Below, one piece after another: positions 14,189-20,540 of a stretch of DNA of 22,790 bases (position 1 is its first letter; each line of letters starts with the position of its first letter). The position numbers were made by a program, and so were the translations under genes. The notes beneath the pieces were generated by a model, which was given only the letters and a program-made list of their open reading frames with translations, did no database searches and was not told the origin of the DNA. The DNA is from a virus: positions 1-22,790 of IMG/VR virus record IMGVR_UViG_3300034374_005011. One strand, written 5' to 3'.

Positions 14189-14644
14189 CTATGCTCCTTC
14201 AAACACATAATTGTGTTCTACTTTGTTCCAACCTCTTTTTTCAAGGTCAAAGTCTGGTGAAATCTCCATCAGTGTGAGCATAAATTCATCTATCACCCCA
14301 TGTTTTTTCATTTTTTCACCATATTCTATGTATTTTTTCAATAATTTGTAACCCAATGTGCTACTTCTTGCAGGAGGTTCAACCCACCATGCCATTTCTC
14401 TTAACACTTTGACATGTGGTAACCATGGATCTTGATTTATGTGTGCAATCAACATGCCCTCTATGTTGCCTTGATATTCACCTACTATGATTACACCATT
14501 ACTCATTATGCTACACAACAATTTTCTCACATATTGATCATCATATTGTGGATTATGGTGTGCTTCCATAGGAGATGAATTGGCAAAGTTAATCATCATC
14601 TCCATTATTCTATCAAAATCCTGTATACCTGCTCTTCTAATCAT
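14189..14644 (-). CDS. GNAT-like N-acetyltransferase in the tail operon
   Basis: A 151-residue protein with the course of a GNAT acetyltransferase, which moves an acetyl group from acetyl-CoA to an amine. MIRRAGIQDFDRIMEMM is the usual first strand and helix (IRxAxxxDxxxIxxM). VIIVGEYQGNIEGMLIAHI (51-69) gives the strands before motif A. AWWVEPPARSSTLGYKLLKKY (85-105) is motif A, with R93-S-S-T-L-G98 in place of the full R/Q-x2-G-x-G/A loop, so the acyl-CoA loop is degenerate. KRGWNKVEHNYVF (136-148) is the typical end. It lies between two minor tail genes with gaps of two and three bases, ATG 14644 with AAGGTAGAT. An internal virion enzyme or modifier of a tail or host protein is possible; substrate and activity are unknown. 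Confidence 0.75.
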   Translation of the reverse strand: MIRRAGIQDFDRIMEMMINFANSSPMEAHHNPQYDDQYVRKLLCSIMSNGVIIVGEYQGNIEGMLIAHINQDPWLPHVKVLREMAWWVEPPARSSTLGYKLLKKYIEYGEKMKKHGVIDEFMLTLMEISPDFDLEKRGWNKVEHNYVFEGA

Positions 14645-14646
14645 AT

Positions 14647-15309
14647 CTACCTTTCTTGTATGTTTCTACTACGTCCACCACCTCTGTCTCTGCCTCCACC
14701 ACCTCTGCCACCACCACCTTGGTAACCACCTCCACCTGAGTATTCTTTACCAAAGTCAAAGTTCACACCCATTAGGTCTGGTACTCTGTCAAATGTTTGG
14801 TCACCTGGATAGTATTTGTTTCTATCTGCAGGGTTGGTTCTTTGGCCTGCTATTTTGTTCTCCAAAATTGTGTTTATACTTGCACAACTTACTGAAATAG
14901 TGTTAGTATCATTGCCTTCTAATATGTCAAAATCTTCTTCTACCACAAAGTTAGTGATAACACCTTTGAATCTCTGATACACATTTGCACTGTCCAATGT
15001 GTAATCATCATTGAAAAATGCTCTGTACACACTGGCAACACCACCTTTGATTGGTGTGGTCAATATGTCACTTAAATATGTTGCTTCTACACCACTGAGG
15101 CTGATTGCTAAATCACCATTTGTGGTTTTGATGTCTTCTGCCATTTCTCCTACTTGTAGAAAACTGCCCAACTGCTGATATGTGTTACCTGAATAAGTTA
15201 CTTCTTGGAAAGCACTTGATATGTAGTACACATTGCCATCTAGATCTAGATCTATCAGCACAGCATGTTTGATGTTGTTGTCTTGTACTGGAGTTATGGT
15301 TGTTGCCAT
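14647..15309 (-). CDS. Minor tail protein with RGG-type C-terminus
   Basis: A 220-residue protein starting by TAATG overlap. Residues 1-150 are beta-rich (AVLIDLDLDGNVYYISSAF, YQQLGSFLQVGEM, LAISLSGVEATYLSDIL). Residues 155-190 contain GQRTNPADRNKYYPGDQTFDRVP, a pattern (R-x-N-x2-D-x2-x-YPGDxxFDxVP) known from minor tail or baseplate proteins near the hub (L-like or DUF2163-like). The last 30 residues, from about 191 (14650-14739), are GGGGYQGGGGRGGGG, RDRGGG and RSR, an RGG-box composition unlike the rest and unlike usual minor tail proteins. The neighbours (tape measure and 222-residue protein upstream, hub downstream) place it in the tail-tip complex. The family name is uncertain; the structural role is likely. 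Confidence 0.7.
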   Translation of the reverse strand: MATTITPVQDNNIKHAVLIDLDLDGNVYYISSAFQEVTYSGNTYQQLGSFLQVGEMAEDIKTTNGDLAISLSGVEATYLSDILTTPIKGGVASVYRAFFNDDYTLDSANVYQRFKGVITNFVVEEDFDILEGNDTNTISVSCASINTILENKIAGQRTNPADRNKYYPGDQTFDRVPDLMGVNFDFGKEYSGGGGYQGGGGRGGGGRDRGGGRSRNIQER

Positions 15310-15977
15310 TATTCAATTACCTCAATCAGTTCAAAATCACTGTTAAATTGTATTCTGTCATGTGGTATAATGGTGTATGTGGGTTTTCTAACCATTTTAA
15401 CAAACCATTGTACATCTGATCCCACTGCAATGTTTCTTGCACTTTGACTGAAGCCACTTTGATCTATAACTGCTCTATGCACAGGTATACGCAATGTTGT
15501 GCTCACACTGTATGTGACATCTTCTGTTACTTGATAAGGATATCTACCATTTGTTGGTCCTACTTGAATAAAATCACCTTTCTTGAACAGATTACCCACA
15601 GGAGAACCTGTAACACTGTTTGTGTTCAAATAGATGTTTGCACCACTAAATGGTGTAACACTGGCTGTGACTATTTGACCAATTTGGCTACTGGTTAAAT
15701 CACCTTGATATGCTGTTACATAACCCAATGCAGTGTTTGTGCTACCAATGTCAACTTCTTCTTCAATGGTTTTGTCTAATCTGTCTAATTCTTCCAGTAA
15801 ACCTCTGTTGGTGCTGTATTTTAGACCACTATGCATGCCTATGATAAATCTGTATGGCACAGCACTGGCTACTTCTGCTGTTTTAATTCTACCACTTCTA
15901 CTCAGAGTTTGAGCAGCCAACTTGGTCTTATCCACAGTTATAAACTGTGCATTGTCTATGATTGTTTGTATGCTCAT
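15309..15977 (-). CDS. Minor tail / tail tip protein, 222 residues
   Basis: It follows the tape measure gene with an ATGA overlap (start ATG 15977) and precedes the RGG-tailed protein. The N-terminus (IDNAQFITVDKTKLAAQTLS, then RSGRIKTAEVASAVPYRFII) and the segments KYSTNRGLLEELDRLD and YVTAYQGDL match a type I know from marine and cyanobacterial siphophages, where the protein sits at the tail tip. The second half (about 105-222) is beta-rich, including KKGDFIQVGP, a strand-turn element of tail-tip beta-barrels, and RIPVHRAV. It occupies the place of lambda gpM/gpL or a distal tail protein, but similarity is not enough to equate them. No membrane segment. Confidence 0.7.
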   Translation of the reverse strand: MSIQTIIDNAQFITVDKTKLAAQTLSRSGRIKTAEVASAVPYRFIIGMHSGLKYSTNRGLLEELDRLDKTIEEEVDIGSTNTALGYVTAYQGDLTSSQIGQIVTASVTPFSGANIYLNTNSVTGSPVGNLFKKGDFIQVGPTNGRYPYQVTEDVTYSVSTTLRIPVHRAVIDQSGFSQSARNIAVGSDVQWFVKMVRKPTYTIIPHDRIQFNSDFELIEVIE

Positions 15978-18379
15978 CTTGGCATCCTCCTAGCACCACT
16001 TTGTGTTAAGTTAAAAAGATATTCTGGATCTCTGGCTAGTGCTTGTCTAAAGCTCTGTGTATCCACAGCACTGATGTTGTATATGTTGGTCACACCACCC
16101 ATTGCACCATTTGGCACTATGTCTCCACTGCTACCTCTAGGCACAAACAGCTCTGGTCCTTTTTCACCTACAATGTATGGCTTGTTTTTCATTACAGGAC
16201 CACCTCTTTCTCTGCCAAACAGTTTGCCAAAGAATGAACCACCAAAGTTCATACCACTCACTGAGCCTCCTGCTCCAAACTGTATGCCAAACAAACTGCT
16301 GAGAATTGGTTGTATCACCATTAATCTCAGTGTGTCTGCAATAATTTGTGTGATCAGTGTTTTGAAGAAATCTTTGAATGAACTCATTACTGATTTGCCT
16401 TCTAACAATGCAGTAGCAAGATCTTCACTGAGTGATTTTTGTGCTCTACCCAATGTGTCTAAGAATGAATTTAGTGCTTCATCTTCACTGAGTGCATCAT
16501 TTAATTCATCTTGTGCTCTTCTGGCTTCATCTGCAAGTTCTGGATATTTTTCTATGAGTGCATTTAATTGTCTTTGATATTCTGCATATTCTTCTGTGGT
16601 TAAACTTAAATCTTCTAGACTGTCAGTGAAATCTTCAAATGCTTGTACACCTGGAGGATCCATACCTAATATGCTGTACAGCCTATCCATTGCATAAGCC
16701 ATTTCTTCTGCTGTCATGGCATTTTGTGCCATTTCTGAATTCAAGAATTCCAATGCCTTTTGTGCATTCTTTTGTTCATTTGAAAACTCTTGAGTGTTTT
16801 CCAACAGTTGTACTAAGAATTCATTGTATGACTGTAAGCCATCATCTGCTAGTTCTGCATTGTAGTCTGCTAATGCTTGTTCAGCCGCCTTGATTTCATT
16901 TTTGGTTGCTTCAACCAATTCCATGTAACCTTCAATGTCACCATTGGCTGCCACAAATGCCATTCTCAATTTGAACAGTGTGTCTTTGGCTGTTTGCAGT
17001 CTACCTTCTAATTGTTCTAATTCTGTTCTGTAATCTATTTTGGCAAATTCTTTTGCCAGTGTTATTGTAGCACCAAATTCAGCATTGAATTCTTCTTGTG
17101 CTTTGGCGGCTGCCTCTGCGGCTGCCTTTTGTCTGGCTTCAAATTCTTTTTGTGCTTGTTCATTTCTTTGCATAGCACCTGTCATGCCATCTATTTCATC
17201 TGCTGTGTCTCCAAATAGATCTTTAACAGTGCCAATAATGCCTTTACCATCATTGAATATTCTAAATAAACCATCTGTAACAATAGTAGCACCTGCAATA
17301 ATGGCTACAACTGGACCCATTGCGGCTAATAATGCACCTAAGGCAGTTATAAATCCACCTAAAGTGAATCCTCTTATGGCTGCTATGAATATACCAATGG
17401 CGGCACCTAAATTCTTAAATGAATTTGCTATTCCTACCAGCACACCACCTGTAAAGAATGCTTTTAATTTGTCTGCAAACAACACAAATCCTGCTAGAGC
17501 ATCTTTGGTACCTAATCTAAATATCACAAATACACCAACTAGTGTTTGTAATGCACCTGCAACTGATTTTAACACAGGAATTAGTTCATCAGTGTTTTCT
17601 GCTAGATTGTTGATTGCACCTGTTAAACCTTGTATGCCTTTGGCAGCATCTTCACTGAATGTGTCAAACAGTGCAACTTTCAATTTGTCAAGTGCATCAC
17701 CCAATTGGTTTAATTCAAAGTTGATCAAGCCTACTTGACTTTCTAATGCACCACCAAAGTTCTCTTGTAGTCCTGCTACCAGTTCTCTGACTATGGTATT
17801 GGCACCCTCTGCTGTTTTACCAAATTCACTTAGTTCAAGTCTGCCTCTGCCTATTCTTTCTTGTAGAATTTGGAATACAGGAATACCTCTGTCTGCTAAT
17901 CTGTTGAGGTCTTCTAGTCCTAATCCACCTGCAGTACTTCTACTAACAAGATCAAGTGCGGCTTGGAATGTGCCCATTTGATCTGTTGTAACTGAGGCAG
18001 TGTCTGCAAATGTTTGCAATAATTCTGCTGTGGGTTCAACACCAGCACCTTTCAACTGAACAAATGCTTGTGTAAGTGTTTGCACACTGAACTGTGTGCT
18101 GGCAGCAAACTGTTGAACTCTGTCAAATGCATCAGCACCTGCTTCTACAGATCCAAACACCACATTTAATGAATTCTGTAAGTCTTGGAATGCGGCTCCA
18201 GTTCTAGCAATACTGCCTATAACAGCAGTACCACCTATTGCTACCAAGGCACTTTGTATTAAGCCTAAACTTCTAGTACTACTACTTTCAAAACTCTTTA
18301 TTTCACTTTTGCTTTGTTTGACAGCTCTTTGAAACTGTCTGTTATCAAGTGTAAGTGTTACTCTGATATCTTGTGCCAT
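15974..18379 (-). CDS. Tail tape measure protein
   Basis: An 801-residue protein that sets tail length and probably helps DNA entry. The start (DIRVTLTLDNRQFQRAVKQS) and residues 55-210 (GAAFQDLQNSLNVVFGS, STQFSVQTLTQAFVQLKGAG, SVTTDQMGTFQAALDLVS, GLEDLNRLADRGIPVFQIL) match the TP901-like tape measure domain. Residues 265-375 hold several hydrophobic, Gly/Ala-rich helices that could cross the host membrane. Residues 400-660 are charged helices, likely coiled coil. The C-terminus has GGPVMKNKPYIVGEKGPELF, VPRGSSGDIVPN (725-757), the well-known tape-measure end. Start ATG 18379 overlaps the stop of the previous gene (TAATG). By the lambda relation of length to tail, about 120 nm is expected. 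No lysozyme or peptidase motif was seen. Confidence 0.92.
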   Translation of the reverse strand: MAQDIRVTLTLDNRQFQRAVKQSKSEIKSFESSSTRSLGLIQSALVAIGGTAVIGSIARTGAAFQDLQNSLNVVFGSVEAGADAFDRVQQFAASTQFSVQTLTQAFVQLKGAGVEPTAELLQTFADTASVTTDQMGTFQAALDLVSRSTAGGLGLEDLNRLADRGIPVFQILQERIGRGRLELSEFGKTAEGANTIVRELVAGLQENFGGALESQVGLINFELNQLGDALDKLKVALFDTFSEDAAKGIQGLTGAINNLAENTDELIPVLKSVAGALQTLVGVFVIFRLGTKDALAGFVLFADKLKAFFTGGVLVGIANSFKNLGAAIGIFIAAIRGFTLGGFITALGALLAAMGPVVAIIAGATIVTDGLFRIFNDGKGIIGTVKDLFGDTADEIDGMTGAMQRNEQAQKEFEARQKAAAEAAAKAQEEFNAEFGATITLAKEFAKIDYRTELEQLEGRLQTAKDTLFKLRMAFVAANGDIEGYMELVEATKNEIKAAEQALADYNAELADDGLQSYNEFLVQLLENTQEFSNEQKNAQKALEFLNSEMAQNAMTAEEMAYAMDRLYSILGMDPPGVQAFEDFTDSLEDLSLTTEEYAEYQRQLNALIEKYPELADEARRAQDELNDALSEDEALNSFLDTLGRAQKSLSEDLATALLEGKSVMSSFKDFFKTLITQIIADTLRLMVIQPILSSLFGIQFGAGGSVSGMNFGGSFFGKLFGRERGGPVMKNKPYIVGEKGPELFVPRGSSGDIVPNGAMGGVTNIYNISAVDTQSFRQALARDPEYLFNLTQSGARRMPR

Positions 18380-18660
18380 TAGATCTTCCTCAACTGTTTC
18401 TCAACTACCCTGTCCAGTTGCTTGAGGCTTGGTTCTATAAATCCTTTTGGTGCTTGTTGGCTCCAACCATCATTCAATCTACCTGCGTATGGGTAATCAC
18501 TTTTAATTTGGTTTCTCTGTTGTTTGGTTTTTCTTCTGGCGTTGCCACTTCTGATGGGTGTTTCTTTTTTAACAATAGGCAACAATTCTTCCACAAGAAT
18601 ATCAGGAAACTCTACCAGTTCCTGCATTCTTTTTTCAAATTGTTTACTGTCTATCATCAT
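18379..18660 (-). CDS. HK97 gp10-like head-tail/tail completion protein
   Basis: A 93-residue basic protein. The stretch TPIRSGNARRKTKQQRNQI (34-52) followed by DYPYAGRLNDGWSQQAPKGF and IEP (55-77) is the signature of the HK97 gp10-like family (TPVRTGxAR...ADYPYAxRLxxGxSxQAPxG), which takes part in head-tail joining or tail completion. Here the gene lies after the chaperone genes and before the tape measure, not in the connector cluster at 20146-21101, which is unusual for the family. ATG 18660 overlaps the end of the gpT-like frame by 17 bases, and its stop overlaps the tape-measure start as TAATG. Confidence 0.75.
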   Translation of the reverse strand: MMIDSKQFEKRMQELVEFPDILVEELLPIVKKETPIRSGNARRKTKQQRNQIKSDYPYAGRLNDGWSQQAPKGFIEPSLKQLDRVVEKQLRKI

Positions 18661-18910
18661 TTGAGTTTTTTACCCTTTCAGCATATTTGGCTAAATCATC
18701 TGTATCAAGCATTTCATTGAAAGTTTTTGCATCTTTCTTTGAACTTTGATAGTGTTGATAGCTCAATGCAACATCCATAACCATTAAATCAAAACTATCA
18801 CCTCTTCTCAACAGTTCTGAGGGCAGTACACTATACCTTTGGCCCATTGCATCCAGCATCAACAAGTAGTTTGTTTCTGCTGATCCCTCTGCTATTGGGT
18901 GGTTAGTGAC
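18644..18910 (-). CDS. gpT-like part of a gpGT tail chaperone fusion (-1 frame)
   Basis: This frame has no good start of its own: the first in-frame ATG is at 18859 and has no clear ribosome site, while the frame stays open back to 18922, inside the gpG-like gene. A -1 slip at 18910-18916 would join gpG residues 1-98 to 88 residues read here (VTNHPIAEGSAETNYLLMLD..., SVLPSELLRRGDSFDLMVMD, ending NSNDDRQ), a 186-residue fusion. SVLPSELL...D.FD...MD.A..Y is the usual pattern of the T domain of phage tail assembly chaperones, which binds major tail protein while the G part binds the tape measure. If translated alone from TTG 18865 or ATG 18859 it would give only about 71-73 residues. Position just before the tape measure fits the lambda layout. 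Confidence 0.8.
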   Translation of the reverse strand, partial: VTNHPIAEGSAETNYLLMLDAMGQRYSVLPSELLRRGDSFDLMVMDVALSYQHYQSSKKDAKTFNEMLDTDDLAKYAERVKNSNDDRQ

Positions 18911-19203
18911 TTTCCCAGCTCTTCACTAACTAGCCTCAAACTTTCCATCATGACATCCATAGGCAACACTTCCTTGTCAGTCATAACAGGATTGCCTTCT
19001 TCATCTAATATCATTTGTTTGAGGAGATCAGTCATTTCAGTCATGTCTCCTTCTTTGGCGTTTGCTAATTTTGTGAATGTGTCAAGACTCTGTCTATCAT
19101 AGACAAAAAATTCTAATTCATCACCATATTTTTCTACTAAGTCTTCTTTGGTGATCAGAATCTTGATCAATTGAGGTTCTTTTGATAAATCTTTAAGTTT
19201 CAT
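18892..19203 (-). CDS. Tail assembly chaperone, gpG-like
   Basis: A 103-residue acidic protein starting MKLKDLSKEPQLIKI with AAGGAATAAGAT before ATG 19203. The segment VEKYGDELEFFVYDRQSLDT (23-42) has the course of gpG-type chaperones (VExYGxPVEFxxxDR), which coat the tape measure during tail assembly and are absent from the finished virion. The gene ends at TAG 18892, six codons after the slippery G GGA AAG at 18916-18910, so most ribosomes would make this short form and a fraction the 186-residue gpGT form. The order major tail protein, gpG, gpGT, tape measure (with two small genes inserted) is that of many siphophages. Confidence 0.85.
   Translation of the reverse strand: MKLKDLSKEPQLIKILITKEDLVEKYGDELEFFVYDRQSLDTFTKLANAKEGDMTEMTDLLKQMILDEEGNPVMTDKEVLPMDVMMESLRLVSEELGKSLTTQ
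18910..18916 (-). promoter_or_regulatory. Programmed -1 frameshift site G GGA AAG
   Basis: On the minus strand the bases are GGGAAAG, phased so that the codons are CTG GGA AAG in the gpG-like frame, giving the X XXY YYZ pattern exactly; lambda G/T uses the same heptamer. The -1 frame opens after TGA at 18925-18923, two codons before the heptamer, and remains open to 18644. The gpG stop follows 15 bases after the heptamer. I could not identify a clear stimulatory hairpin or pseudoknot by eye. Confidence 0.85.
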
Positions 19204-19206
19204 ATC

Positions 19207-19383
19207 TTATTCCTTTATATCTTTATTTTGTAAATGATGAACTGCTGTTAATAAAAACGCAATTCTACCTTTGACTTTTTTTAAGTCTGTTTCAGCACAA
19301 GAGAGTTCACTCTTGCTCTTTGCTATCTCCATCTCCAGAGTCTTCAAGATCTCCTGATGAGTGAGTTTGTTCCATATCTGCAT
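19207..19383 (-). CDS. Small helical protein, 58 residues, overlapping gene
   Basis: The frame starts at ATG 19383 inside the acidic 90-residue gene (other frame, 77-base overlap) and ends at TAA 19207, three bases before the chaperone ATG. GAGAAAGAAC precedes the start. The product begins MQIWNKLTHQEILKTLEMEI and ends TAVHHLQNKDIKE; it is amphipathic helix throughout (SELSCAETDLKKVKGRIAFL in the middle) and reads like a genuine small phage protein, with a HxEI-x3-LExE...A...L..A..DL.K..GR..F.L.A.HxL pattern that I believe recurs in phage tail regions, though I cannot name a family. It fills an otherwise empty gap of about 100 bases. Its place between major tail protein and chaperone suggests a tail assembly role. 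Confidence 0.7.
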   Translation of the reverse strand: MQIWNKLTHQEILKTLEMEIAKSKSELSCAETDLKKVKGRIAFLLTAVHHLQNKDIKE

Positions 19384-19579
19384 GTTCTTTCTCTATATCT
19401 ATATTTATTTGTTTTTTGGATTTTGGCTTTTTTATGCCCAAGTGTTCTGCAATAACATCTGCATCTACTGCCACTTTGCACAATGTGAAATGTTTGTTAT
19501 CACCATGTACACAATTCTCATGAAATTTCTGTTGAACACTGACACTTTTAAGCACTTCCACTTGTTTGTCTGTTAACAT
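19307..19579 (-). CDS. Small acidic-tailed protein, 90 residues
   Basis: Starts at ATG 19579 with AGGAG six bases upstream, just downstream of the hairpin at 19598-19623. Residues 1-55 (MLTDKQVEVLKSVSVQQKFH, CVHGDNKHFTLCKVAVDADV, IAEHLGIKKP) look globular with two cysteines and several histidines. Residues 56-66 are basic and the last 25 are strongly acidic (DIEKEHADMEQ, SGDLEDSGDGDSKEQE). I do not recognise a family. The acidic C-terminus is coded by the bases that also encode the start of the 58-residue protein in another frame, so its composition may be constrained by the overlap. Position between the major tail protein and the tail chaperone suggests a minor tail or assembly role. Confidence 0.6.
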   Translation of the reverse strand: MLTDKQVEVLKSVSVQQKFHENCVHGDNKHFTLCKVAVDADVIAEHLGIKKPKSKKQINIDIEKEHADMEQTHSSGDLEDSGDGDSKEQE

Positions 19580-19597
19580 AGTTGCTCCTATATAAGA

Positions 19598-19623
19598 GTT
19601 AGCAGGGTTTTACCCCTGCTAAC
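19598..19623 (-). terminator. Perfect 10-bp hairpin behind the major tail protein gene
   Basis: GTTAGCAGGG and CCCTGCTAAC pair completely over a six-base loop. It lies 28 bases after the stop of the major tail protein gene and just before the ribosome site of the next gene. On the minus strand it is followed by TCTTATATAGGAG, not a run of T, so a strong intrinsic terminator is unlikely. A partial terminator, an mRNA 3'-end stabiliser or a processing site that raises major tail protein over downstream genes fits better. Confidence 0.55.
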
Positions 19624-19650
19624 AAACTTTTCAAGTTCTATACCTAAATA

Positions 19651-20133
19651 TTAAGCGTATGCACTTTGTACATAATTGCCATCAACTAAGATACTCATAG
19701 GACTGACCCATACAGGTGCAGTTGGTGATACTGTCATGGCCAAGCCACTTAAATATCCTTCACCTTCAATGTAGAAGTCTCCTGCAGACTCACCATTCAT
19801 ATTCAACCTAAAGTATGCTTTGGTTTTATTATTGGTGATGTCCCATAATCCTAAAGTAGATCCTGCACCTGTAAAGAATGCAGTATCATCTAACACCATA
19901 TTCATATCTAATGAATTGGTACTAGGAGTTGTAACAACTTGTTGGCTTAAACTATCTAACTGTTCCCAAGTAAATGTACCTGGAGTAGCATTAATAGTTA
20001 CATCCTGTAATGCAGGCACTGTCAGCACATTTGCTGTATCAGCCATAGCCACATTTGCGTTAGCAAATGAGCCACTTGCATTAATATCTAGTGAAACAAA
20101 ACTTGCTGTTTCATTTACTGTTATTTTAGCCAT
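19651..20133 (-). CDS. Major tail (tube) protein
   Basis: A 160-residue protein that forms the tail tube. It is beta-rich with few charges: MAKITVNETASFVSLDINAS, a variable stretch, then DDTAFFTGAGSTLGLWDITN, KTKAYFRLNMNGESAGDFYI, EGEGYLSGLAMTVSPTAPVW, VSPMSILVDG. The pattern of an FYIEGEGYLSG strand pair followed by a proline-containing turn is that of small tail tube proteins in marine siphophages. Position fits exactly: after connector and terminator genes, before the tail chaperone and tape measure. Start ATG 20133 with AAGGAGATTAGCA. The hairpin at 19598-19623 directly follows and may mark it as the most highly expressed tail gene. Sequence similarity alone is moderate, order makes the call likely. 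Confidence 0.8.
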   Translation of the reverse strand: MAKITVNETASFVSLDINASGSFANANVAMADTANVLTVPALQDVTINATPGTFTWEQLDSLSQQVVTTPSTNSLDMNMVLDDTAFFTGAGSTLGLWDITNNKTKAYFRLNMNGESAGDFYIEGEGYLSGLAMTVSPTAPVWVSPMSILVDGNYVQSAYA

Positions 20134-20145
20134 TGCTAATCTCCT

Positions 20146-20538
20146 TTATATTGTTGTAAATTCAAAATCAAACTGAAACACCAATTTATCACCTTCAAAA
20201 CTTGTAGTCATTTCACAATCTCTGCTAATTTGATTACTAACAGCATTTTTGCTGTTGATAATTCTGTCTGTGATAACATCAATGTCACTTATTGGGTTTT
20301 TAGCATCTATAACCAGATATCCAGTCACTGTTCTCACAATGTTCTCAACTGGATCAAAGTCTAAACTTTCAACCAGTGGCTCTCTTAGAATGTTGTCTTC
20401 ATCCAAGTAAACTTTCTTCATATTTTTCATATGTAGAGCTTCACCTGAACTAGTGAAAGGCAATTCTGCACTTACACTGACATTTGTACCACTAAGTGCT
20501 ACATCTAAGTTTGCTTTGAGATCATCTCTGAATGCCAT
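20146..20538 (-). CDS. Tail terminator / head-tail completion protein candidate
   Basis: A 130-residue protein between the connector and the major tail protein, the usual place of the tail terminator. It starts MAFRDDLKANLDVALSGTNV, an amphipathic first helix as in terminator proteins that cap the tube as a ring. The middle has ENIVRTVTGYLVIDAKNPIS (64-83) and the end is a strand-rich FEGDKLVFQFDFEFTTI, an alpha-beta mix consistent with the gpU-like terminator fold. No family signature is decisive. The start is ATG 20538, two bases after the stop of the connector gene, with a weak AGGG element. Alternatives are another head-tail joining protein or a minor tail protein. Confidence 0.6.
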   Translation of the reverse strand: MAFRDDLKANLDVALSGTNVSVSAELPFTSSGEALHMKNMKKVYLDEDNILREPLVESLDFDPVENIVRTVTGYLVIDAKNPISDIDVITDRIINSKNAVSNQISRDCEMTTSFEGDKLVFQFDFEFTTI

Positions 20539-20540
20539 GT

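Noticed and set aside
15831-16577. Long plus-strand frame (248 codons) opposite the tape measure gene
   Set aside because: It lies antisense to two well-supported genes, has no ribosome site and a low-complexity Leu/Ser-rich product that mirrors the codons of the tape measure.
17040-17738. Plus-strand frame of 232 codons within the tape measure
   Set aside because: Antisense shadow of a certain gene; Ala/Asn/Pro-rich product reflects the complement of its coding sequence.
19260-19320. Terminator-like hairpins (GACTT-T5-AAGTC; CAAGAG/CTCTTG) between the acidic protein and the chaperone
   Set aside because: They lie inside the 58-residue coding sequence, the stems are five and six pairs, and no T run follows on the minus strand.
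19384-19405. Third ATAAATA-like word before the 58-residue gene
   Set aside because: It reads ATAAATATAGATATAG on the minus strand but lacks GTACATATA and is explained as coding sequence of the acidic protein (INIDIEKE); not enough to call a promoter.
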